Assembly: GCA_015350385.1 (NCBI GenBank) | Contig: WNKI01000004.1 | Location: 3,111,599 to 3,123,823 of the forward strand | Source of the DNA: Aculops lycopersici | Lineage: Eukaryota > Arthropoda > Arachnida > Trombidiformes > Eriophyidae | DNA length: 12,225 nt | Direction: 5' to 3' | Part shown: in pieces, positions 1 through 7,619 of the stretch | Numbering within the stretch: position 1 is the stretch's first letter | How the letters are laid out: each line of letters begins with the position of its first letter | Program-made: the position numbers and the translations under genes | Notes under the pieces: model-generated | What the model was told of the DNA's origin: nothing | The model's database searches: none | Seen by the model: only the letters and a program-made list of their open reading frames with translations

Positions 1-77
1 GTACGTACGTACGTACGTACGTACGTACGTACGTACGTACGTACGTACGTACGTACGTCGTACGTACGTACGTACGT
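1..77. repeat. (ACGT)n tetranucleotide microsatellite
   Basis: Uninterrupted GTAC/ACGT units fill positions 1-58. After a phase slip (a CGTCGT join) the tract continues to about 77, where it decays into CGTCGTC. The unit is its own reverse complement, so the tract can fold back on itself at any register. It also carries one CpG per unit. It touches the window edge, so its true length is unknown, and an assembly artefact at a contig end is possible. Confidence 0.95.
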
Positions 78-82
78 CGTCG

Positions 83-218
<136 letters not shown>

Positions 219-1480
219 ACCCGACAATAACCTTCAAGTCGTGGTCCACGCAAGATTTTGCATTCGATGGTCTCGGTGGTGGTGGTGGTGGTGATGGTTG
301 TTGTTGTTTGTTATTTTACTATCTCCTCTTTTGCGGCTGAGATTAGTTTTGTGGTCATCACAAATCAACAGCATTATCCTATTCGTTCAGATGAGATTGT
401 TTTACCTCATAACGACAAAAATTCGGATGAAAGGAATACTTGTATCAATTTGTGTTGTTTACCAAAAAATCCTAACTCTCCTCTTTCGACCTCTCCTATC
501 GCCTTGATTCCTCCAACCTTTGCACGCCACATTGATCCACAGGTGCCTTTGCGCGTCTAGCCTACAAATACACGGGACGCAATAGCGAGGGTAACAGGTT
601 TATTAGGAATCATGATCTCTAGGCAGTAGGACTCTTTCAGGGCGAGTTAAGTTGCTTGATCATGATGATAGTGGTGGAACAGCATGACAAGAAAAAGAAG
701 AAGAAAACCAAACAACTAAGTGCCAACCAGACGGCAGTTGCGACGTCGACGATCGGACGATGATTTGCGAGGAGTGGAGTCCGATATGAATGATTCAAAA
801 AGCGTCGGTCAGAATTGCGGTCAGTCGGATATTGTGATGATTGAAACTGTGATTGTCAACCGGAACAACACGAACGGAGTGAATTAGCTGATTAGCTTAC
901 GCGATGGTGGCACGTTGATATTAATCGTCTTAACAATATCAACAGGTAGACTTGAAGAGTTGCCTCATAATAATAAACTGCCGCAAACTTGTTGCCTCTT
1001 CAACTATCTCTCGCTCTCTAGTGACTCTGCCCACTCCATAGAAAGATGAACGGCCAAAGGGTTTCCATAGTGGCGCTGCCATTTCTGTTGTTGATATGAT
1101 GGGACGAGATTATTTATGGATACGTTATGCTTTCTCTCTCTCTCTCCCTCGCGAAAAAGTGCCACTCACACTCTCGGTGATCTTCTCGCCTTCAAGCTTA
1201 CAACCATCACAACCAAAAGGTATCCATTTCCTGATGCAACATGAAAACCGGCTACGAGTGTCGGCTGATCGGCTCCTAAGCAGCCACAGTAAAGTGGACT
1301 TGCATCCGAAGTGGCTTCAACCGCGAGCTAGCCACTCGAAATATCCAGCAGCTTCTTTGCACTTGCATTAAACTTGATGGCATCAGGTTTTAGCTAGCCA
1401 GCGCCTCGAGCTTTGCAAGTGAAGTGGAGTCCAGTAAGGTCGACCGACAAGGCTGCTAGTGGTTGAGAGCACGCGGTCAG
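219..1480. other. Non-coding upstream region
   Basis: No gene is recognisable on either strand. The reading frame near 258-560 begins in a (GGT)n run at about 275-292 that translates as poly-Val, and then becomes unstructured. The frame at 1096-1371 crosses a small CT repeat (about 1134-1147) and resembles no family I know. An isolated AATAAA sits at 972-977 without an upstream coding exon. The region is most simply intergenic, although its 3' end may hold a 5' UTR exon of the downstream gene. Confidence 0.6.
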
Positions 1481-1707
1481 GTAAGCATGACCCGAACCGA
1501 AGGGGGAGAGATAGGAGTTGCGCAGACGCGTATCGCCTGTGCGGGTCATAAGTCTTGGTCAGTCCCTCTCTCTCTCTCTCTCTCTATCGCTCTAATTGAA
1601 TGTCTATGATAAGTCACCTGCGGCTAATACAAATTGATTTTAGCCGCAAGAGTATATAAGATTCGAACACCAAGTTGATGCTTAAATTTGCGAACGTTTC
1701 TTTCCAG
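1481..1707 (+). other. Possible 5' UTR intron of gene 1
   Basis: A strong donor-like sequence, CAG|GTAAGC, is present with GT at 1481-1482. A pyrimidine-rich acceptor, TTTCTTTCCAG, ends at 1707. Together they would define a 227-nt intron in the 5' UTR, 74 nt before the ATG at 1782. A small (CT)n tract (about 1564-1586) lies within it. This competes with the TATA-box model, in which transcription starts near 1685, inside the proposed intron. The two could also be alternative promoters. Only a transcript would decide. Confidence 0.3.
1653..1660 (+). promoter_or_regulatory. Candidate TATA box of gene 1
   Basis: TATATAAG matches the metazoan TATA consensus well. It would place transcription start about 25-32 nt downstream, near 1680-1690, giving a 5' UTR of about 100 nt before the ATG at 1782. 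No clear initiator motif is seen there. A TATA promoter would suit a highly expressed or tissue-specific secreted protein, but that is inference. Confidence 0.45.
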
Positions 1708-1781
1708 AAATATACGGATCTTTCCTTGTGACCAAACAAGACATCAAACATCACCACCATTACCAAACACACTCAAGAAAC

Positions 1782-2597
1782 ATGGAGATAAGAAGAAAAG
1801 CAACTTTACTTGCCTGCGTGGCGTCATGCTCTCTAATTAGCATCATCATCAGTCAAAATGCTTACGCGGCGCCCAGATCAAGGGGGTCAAAAAATCTTGC
1901 TTTGGCGGCAAATATGAGCTGCGACAAGCCAATTTTGGACGCTTGCACCACAACACTAATGGTCTTTGGGAGACGCGGAGTTTACCTGCCACAGAATCAC
2001 CAGGAAATGGTGCCCCATTGTCAGGAGGAATTCGATGCCGAGGATTGTATTAAAAATTATGCTCGCAAGTGTTTGCCGCCGTTTGAGCGACAGGTGGCGG
2101 GCATGCTAATCTTGGGCGCCGGTCAGGTGTTGAGGAAACGCTGCGCACCCGAGGGAACAAAGGAGTATTTGAGTCATTACAAGTGCATCAAGAAGATGAT
2201 TCCAAATTTGCACGATGCAATGGATCAGCTTATCTACACTCTAATGGCCGTTAGCGAGGGTAAGGATAACGATGTCAAGATTCCCGTTTCCTGTTGCTCG
2301 TTTGGAAGGTTCCAAGATTATGCAAACAAGATAGTTAGAGCCGGATGCCAGGATTTCGATAGGAAGGCCGAGGAATACATTGGAACAAAGATGATTAGGG
2401 GCTACATTGGCGAGGTTCTCGAATTGAGTTGTCAGGGTTTTGAATCAAACAGCGACAAGTGTAATAGGATTAAGATTCCTGATGGAGGCTACGAGTGGAA
2501 AAATAATACCTTGGTCAAGATTCCCAACGCAATTTTGCCACCGAAGAAACCAAATTCAGTTGTGTTGCCCTTCTTGAATATATTCACTAATTTATGA
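1782..2597 (+). CDS. Cysteine-rich secreted protein, uncharacterised arthropod family
   Basis: The product is 271 residues from a single open exon. The ATG at 1782 is in good context (AAACATGG). The same frame is open upstream to 1728, but only from a GTG and with non-protein-like sequence, so 1782 is preferred. Residues 1-29 form a signal peptide: MEIRRK, then a hydrophobic core, then AYA before A30 as the likely cleavage site. The mature chain has 12 cysteines, at 47, 55, 80, 89, 97, 121, 135, 171, 172, 189, 217 and 227, including a CC pair. An even number suggests six disulfides. N-glycosylation sequons occur at N44 and N241. No transmembrane segment follows the signal. The layout (paired N-terminal Cys, a C-I-K-x-Y-A-x-x-C stretch, a central IPxxCC motif, a late L-x-C near the end) resembles uncharacterised secreted proteins common in arachnids and perhaps, distantly, insect 27-kDa hemolymph glycoproteins (DUF1397). 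That link is from memory and uncertain. Expected location is extracellular; function is unknown. Confidence 0.85.
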   Translation: MEIRRKATLLACVASCSLISIIISQNAYAAPRSRGSKNLALAANMSCDKPILDACTTTLMVFGRRGVYLPQNHQEMVPHCQEEFDAEDCIKNYARKCLPPFERQVAGMLILGAGQVLRKRCAPEGTKEYLSHYKCIKKMIPNLHDAMDQLIYTLMAVSEGKDNDVKIPVSCCSFGRFQDYANKIVRAGCQDFDRKAEEYIGTKMIRGYIGEVLELSCQGFESNSDKCNRIKIPDGGYEWKNNTLVKIPNAILPPKKPNSVVLPFLNIFTNL

Positions 2598-2706
2598 GTT
2601 AACCTTTAAAAACAAGCGAACAAATACAATGATAACGACGATAATATTACTAACTGAAATTATGAAACAATAACTAGCCACCTGAGACTTGATTTACCCA
2701 AGCAAC

Positions 2707-2712
2707 AATAAA
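2707..2712 (+). terminator. Polyadenylation signal of gene 1
   Basis: AATAAA lies 110 nt after the TGA stop of the secreted-protein gene, in AT-rich DNA. It is the first canonical signal downstream and gives a normal short 3' UTR with cleavage expected around 2725-2740. Confidence 0.6.
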
Positions 2713-5591
2713 ACACCGACAATCTTCAAAAACGAGACAAAAAATATTAAGATATGTATGCAAATTGTACGTAAAGTTTGGATTTCAGCCATCACGACTC
2801 TCGAGATGGTGATGTATAATGATCTCAATCTCCGTTACACAACCCTCTCGTGTCTTGAGCTTCAGGAGAAGCTGCAATCTTGACAAAACCAACTACCGTT
2901 GATCTCACCGCTCAATTCCAGGTGAACCCACCTTTACTTATGTGTTTTTTCTTCCCCTCTCATTGAGTCAATCTAAGATTGTAACCGAAAGTGCTGACTG
3001 AAAGTAAAATGGGCTCGCCGCCGCGAGATCGTTATCCTTTCGCTTGACAGTACCACTCTTTCGGATGGTTTCGCTAAAGATGGATGATCCGAACCGGAGG
3101 GATCGGCAAGTCGTCATCTGAAATCCCAGTAATGTTGTTTTGTACCGACCTGGATAGAAAGATAGAGAGAGCCGAAGTTGGCACCAGGTCCAACATTAAG
3201 ATTTTGAACAGCATTCTGAAGAGAGCATTTGTCCCTTATATTTGATTCTTGAGTTTTGTGAGATTCTTATTTTCTTGTTATCCGATATCCGAGTGTGATG
3301 GCGAGTAGAGATTTTTGCCTAGTGACTCGTGAGTTATAATGAGGAATTTTATGAACATCCTGGGATTGGAGGCTAACAATCGAAATCTGAATAGAAACTA
3401 AAGACAGGAAATGCCAAGAGGAGTAGCAGCGTTAGTAGCAACAGTAAAAGTGACAGCGCTTGCAACGATGGCGATTATTTTAAGTTTAGCCAGCGCTACC
3501 ACTTGACACAAGCAGGGATCAACAGGTGGATTGAGGCCCAGCGGTTACCGCGGTTTTGGGAGCACAGTGGCACTCTCTCTCCCCCCTTTCTTCAGATTGG
3601 CCGCATGTACATAAACGAGTTGAGTAATTGATCAGCTTAGTTGCACAAGTAGTTGCACTCTGATTCGGATGAGCATTCCCCTTTAGAGGGAGAGAGAGAA
3701 AGCTAGTGAAAACTAACCGGTGGGCAGACAAATGAGCAGCCGTCTCGTAGCGAGTCGCGCCCTCCAGGCGGTTATCTAAAGAAGTGAGCAGCAAACTAGG
3801 CTAGTAAGGTCGATTGGGTGCAGCGGCAGCGACGGAAGCAAATTTCGCATCAACCGGTTGAGCTCACACGTTGCGCCGGCGGCGGTCGCTGTGCTTGGCA
3901 GCCAGGCGAGCATCACTTTTGTCTTGGCGCAACAATCTCGGCAGCCTAACTAACTCACCATCTTGCCAGAATGGCAAGTGCCCAATTCGCGGCCAACCAA
4001 GTGTGGCAAGTGGAGCGCACAGGTGCGGACAACAGCAACAACAACGACAACAGGTGCGCCGGAGCCACTTGAGTCTCATCAAATTCTTCAACTCTTCTGA
4101 GCCCGACTGCTCGCTCACTCTCATAAAATCTTTGGTGGCGCCACCGGAGATTTCCATTCTTGTGAGGGATAAAAATCTTCTCTCAACAAAAAAGTACAAT
4201 CAGGAATCTCAATAATGGTGCCGGTTAATTTGCCATCCTGCTGAAAAGAAGATTTCCCCCTAATTCTCACAGCTTGACTATTTTTCTCCCCCTATCGCTC
4301 AATGGGCAGACTGGAATGGAAATAACTCAAAAATTACTAACGGAAACTCATTTAGAAATGCAACGTAACTGCACTGTTTTGCAAGCACCAAGCGATTTTG
4401 TGAAAGAAAAGTCAGACTCTCAAGTGAGTCAATGGCACTCTCGAGACAACAGCCAATAAAGACAAGAGGATGAAACGACCGTCTCTTTCGCTGTCGCCGT
4501 CGTCGTCATGTAAAAGTCAAGTGGCCTGAGGGTTTCTCGCACTTGTCATCACTCATGGTCATTTCGATAAGCAACTGGAGCTCGTCGATTAGTCGTCAAC
4601 TAACTTGAATAACAGACTTGAATCACTCGATGAGTGAGCACGTTTCTTCTCTTACCTGAACCGGAAGCTCGGGTTATATCCGCACCCTCCAAGAGTTCAA
4701 ATTGAGTGTCAAGCTTGAACAAACGACGTAAAAAGCGAACGACGGAGTCAACAAAGCTGACGAGATTTGCTAGAATTGAACTAGAACTCAGGATGAGTGT
4801 CAAATGGACGAAACTGAACAAGGCCAGTGGGAAGTTTGACACCTGTTCTCTACTCTCCCCTTTATTTTGGCAAAGGTAAGGTCAGTGGTAGTTTTGTGGT
4901 TCCTCTGACGACATTACAGCAAATGAACATGATGTCGCTTTCATTATGTGTCGATTAGCTCCTACCCTAAGCACCACAACGCTTAACGGCGCGCCCCAGT
5001 ATATCAGACGCCAGTCTCACCTGTTGATCCGCTTTCTCATCTCGTATGGCTCTCTCTTTCTCTCACTCACTTACTTTGGCTAGACACTAGCCGTCGCAAC
5101 AGACCTCTCTGTTATACCCTCTAGCTCGCCACTGACCGGCTGACCACTGTGTGTCACTTTTGATTGTGCCACTGGTAGTTGTGTTGTTGTGTGAACCTGC
5201 GAAAGGAGAGATCCTCTAGCAAACTGAATTGAGGATAGTTCTGACCAATCCAATCCAATTGGGTAGAATAAAGAAGCTGTAGAAAATTTGGCGCCCGCTG
5301 TGAATTGGTCTGATTTTGTGTCAATACTTTTGCGCTAAACTGTAGGATTTCATTTGTGTTTTCTCTAAAGTAACCTGACCAACTAGACAACTAACTAAAC
5401 TAACCCTCTGAATCTTGTTCAAAAAATAAAATAAAATAAAATAGAATTCACAGAATCCACTGGCGACTGCAAGTTGACAGGAAACTCACACACTCGTTCG
5501 CTAAATTCACACCGCCACTATTGGCCGCTAACATTGACTTTTACATGTAGCTAGACATTGGTGCCGCAGTAGCCGTTGCTTGTAGCTTGCC
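2713..5591. other. Non-coding region between the two genes
   Basis: I see no recognisable exon on either strand. Open frames here (for example 3519-3794 and 3864-4199 on minus, 3871-4215 on plus) are short, overlap one another, and translate to low-complexity sequence such as poly-Cys or poly-Gln from a CAACAG run at about 4030-4050. Contents of note are three TCAAGTGG octamers (3499-3506, 4065-4072, 4517-4524), several CAGGTG elements, purine tracts near 3690, and an (AAAAT)n repeat near 5423. It may hold enhancers or 5' UTR exons of the ZP gene. Confidence 0.55.
5423..5443. repeat. (AAAAT)n pentanucleotide repeat
   Basis: About four AAAAT units follow an A run. They create three overlapping AATAAA hexamers on the plus strand (5425, 5430, 5435). 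No coding exon ends nearby, so I read it as a simple repeat rather than a working polyadenylation signal. Confidence 0.8.
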
Positions 5592-5629
5592 GTTGCTAAG
5601 CTAGCCAGCTACCTGGCTAGCTTAGCAAC
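5592..5629. repeat. Perfect 17-bp inverted repeat with 4-nt loop
   Basis: The left arm GTTGCTAAGCTAGCCAG (5592-5608) and right arm CTGGCTAGCTTAGCAAC (5613-5629) are exact reverse complements separated by CTAC. In RNA or single-stranded DNA this forms an uninterrupted 17-bp hairpin. A direct repeat of GCCGTTGCT (5572-5580 and 5589-5597) overlaps the left arm. The stem is shorter than a typical animal microRNA precursor. It sits about 40 nt before a CpG-rich stretch and about 950 nt before the ZP gene ATG, so a promoter or 5' UTR role is possible but unproven. Confidence 0.9.
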
Positions 5630-5640
5630 TTTTGAGAGTG

Positions 5641-5745
5641 TCGGGCGATCGCATTCGTTGGTGCGTTGAAGCGAGCGTTGCGCCGGCGCCATTGTTACGC
5701 TGCGCTGCGCGGCGCGGCGCGGCGCTGTTGCCGCCGCCGGCCACT
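5641..5745. promoter_or_regulatory. CpG-rich segment upstream of the ZP gene
   Basis: This stretch is much richer in G+C and CpG than its surroundings. It includes a (GCGCG)-type repeat around 5700-5725, the palindrome GCGCCGGCGC at 5680-5689 and GCGATCGC at 5645-5652. Its position between the perfect hairpin and the signal-peptide-like frame suggests promoter or 5' exon DNA of the gene starting at 6579. No TATA box or clear initiator is visible, so the transcription start cannot be fixed. Confidence 0.3.
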
Positions 5746-5748
5746 GTG

Positions 5749-5844
5749 ATGCTGTTGTACTTTGCGACGATCTTGTTGGTGCTGTTAAATCTCTGCGCCG
5801 CTGCCGCTAAGCTGATGCAACAGGTGATCTTGTTGTCCGTCTAG
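5749..5844 (+). other. Short signal-peptide-like reading frame; possible alternative first exon or uORF
   Basis: ATG 5749 opens a 31-codon frame ending at TAG 5842-5844. It begins MLLYFATILLVLLNLCAAAA and then continues KLMQQ. This is a textbook signal-peptide profile: a short n-region, a Leu-rich core and an Ala-rich, cleavage-like end. A CAG|GTGATC donor-like site follows codon 25 (CAG ends at 5823) in phase 0, so these 25 codons could be a first coding exon spliced to the downstream ZP gene. Against this, the donor is non-optimal, the Leu run partly reflects repeated CTG/TTG triplets, and no phase-compatible acceptor is obvious. It could equally be an upstream ORF or chance. Confidence 0.3.
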
Positions 5845-6578
5845 TTGCTTCTCCTCCGTACCGTTAGTCACATTTTTGTTGCTTTAACTATTTTCGCTAC
5901 CATCATCCTGAAGCTCGCTCGCTGGAAAACAAAACCTGAACCAGTAAACGTATCTCCCTTCAAGCGTTTAACGTGTGCGACTTGAATTGAAATTAGTAGT
6001 AGAAGTGGTGCCGTTAGTTTGATACCCACCTTCAGCCAGGTAGTCAGTTAGCCATTTAGTCAGCTAGTTTTATTCCACAAAGCAAAGAGGGAAAAAGTGA
6101 GAGAGAGACAAAGATTGACATTTACATGCAAACAAAACATAACAAACACAAGCCATTTGTTTAAACTCTCGCTTGTGGATGAAATGATAGCCTCTGGTTG
6201 CTTAGGTTACGTAAGATAATCAGAATATACAAAAATACACTCACTCACTCACACTCATCGAGAAAGTTTGTCAACCCCTGCGTTAGGTTATCAGTGAACC
6301 AACCAAATTCAAGGAGTCAGTTAGTCAAGAGTTGCCTCACTTTCTTCCTTAATTTTAGCCATCAAGAGTGTGAGAGAATATCTCAACTTGGGAGTCGATT
6401 CCTGTTGCTTTCACTTTTTGGGTGCTCGACTGTAAACAATCCAAAGCCATACGATAGTTTTAATCGTCAAACAAACAGCGACCACCACAACTGACATCAC
6501 CGCACTAGAGATCGACTTCGGCCGCCAGGCTAATTGTAAGGCACCGAGCCAAACACCTTTACCTGTTGAGTGATCAAC
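5845..6578 (+). other. Presumed 5' UTR or promoter DNA of the ZP gene
   Basis: There is no credible coding frame here. A possible 5' UTR intron lies at 6211-6358: a GTAAGAT donor, then a pyrimidine tract CTTTCTTCCTTAATTTTAG as acceptor, 148 nt in all. TCAGTT or TCAGTG initiator-like words occur near 6045, 6290 and 6317, but none is paired with a TATA box. An in-frame TGA at 6567-6569 closes the reading frame just upstream of ATG 6579. Confidence 0.35.
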
Positions 6579-7619
6579 ATGGCAACAAGTGGCGAGTTAA
6601 TTTTGTTTGATTCAAGAGGAGAGGAGGAGAGAGAACAGATGCTGAGATTACGGCGTTCAGCGGGTGAAGGTCTCAAGATGAAAGAGGAAAAAACTGATAT
6701 TGACACCGAAGAAGAATCAAACAATCAACCTGTTGATCATCGTCATCGACTCCAGCTTCATCATCATCATCATCATCATAATAGTCGTTACGACTCAAGC
6801 TCACAGTCACAACCTACAAGTCAACAGCAGTGCAGCCAGCAAAGGTTTTTATCACTGAGCATCATAGCAAAAAAGATGCTCAGATCAAATAACAATAAGA
6901 GCAAGTCAAACTCGGAGACCATTTGGTCGATTTTATTATCAATTCTGTTGCCATTACTAGTTGTGCTCCTCCTGCCGACAATCGAGTACCACAATAATCA
7001 AAATGCCTCAACAAATTATAACACAGAAACCACCATTACTGAAACCACCGACCGCCAGTTAAATGAGCAGTTACATCAGCAATTACATCAGTCGAATGGA
7101 ATAACTACAAGCGTCAAGTTTGATGGGCAACAGTACAATGAAATCCCTTCGGACCAACACTCAAACGGGTGGTCGCAGCTGGCAAACGCGTGCGAGTTTC
7201 TCCAACAACTTGTTAAATTTCCGCTCGATCGCTTCCGGCTCGGCTCGGGCTTGGTGTCGCTGAGTCAGGCTAAGGAGATAGTTAGCAAGCACGACTTACT
7301 TGAGGAGGAGCAGCAAACTAATAATATGCTTCTAGTGGCGCCCGCCGAGCACCGAGCTTCATACATGGCAGCGCCGCAGCAACAGCAACCTGGACTAGGT
7401 CACGGGTATGGTGGTCCAGGGCCAGTTGATACAATGGACGGCGGGCTGCCACCCGGTTCCGGTGAGCCAAACGAAAATTCTATGAGTGAGCTAGGCGGCG
7501 GGATTGGAGGGGAGGTGGGCGTGGGCACGAGCAGCCAGAGCGGACAGGCGCTACAAACGCGGGCCGAGCTGCCCGCAGTCCGCGCGCTCAACGTCAAGTG
7601 CGAAAAGAATCACATGACG
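6579..7619 (+). CDS. dyl: ZP gene coding exon 1
   Basis: This exon encodes residues 1-347 and ends in phase 0 at ACG|GTAAGT. The last residues (VKCEKNHMT) are the start of the ZP domain, including its first Cys. The rest is poorly conserved in character: a seven-His run from a CAT repeat near 6763-6780, poly-Gln, and Gly-rich sequence. An alternative in-frame ATG at 6876 (residue 100) would leave only about 15 residues before the hydrophobic segment 115-133, giving a standard signal-peptide architecture. The first 99 codons are open but unrecognised. Confidence 0.88.

Noticed and set aside
258..560. 100-codon plus-strand frame beginning MHSMV followed by poly-Val
   Set aside because: The Val run is a (GGT)n/(GTG)n microsatellite. 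The remainder has no domain, and another frame is open over the same DNA.
1661..1680. ATTCGAAC, resembling the T-loop of a tRNA
   Set aside because: No flanking T-stem, anticodon arm or acceptor pairing could be built on either strand.
3864..4215. Overlapping plus and minus frames of about 111-114 codons
   Set aside because: They are antisense to each other, contain poly-Cys or poly-Gln from a CAACAG repeat, and show no family resemblance.
3517..5029. Shared 12-mer GATCAACAGGTG (3517-3528) and its reverse complement (5018-5029)
   Set aside because: Several pairwise 12-mer matches are expected by chance in 12 kb over both strands, and flanking bases do not match.
5425..5440. Triple AATAAA as the end of an unseen transcript
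   Set aside because: It is a by-product of the (AAAAT)n repeat, and no coding exon lies upstream on the plus strand.
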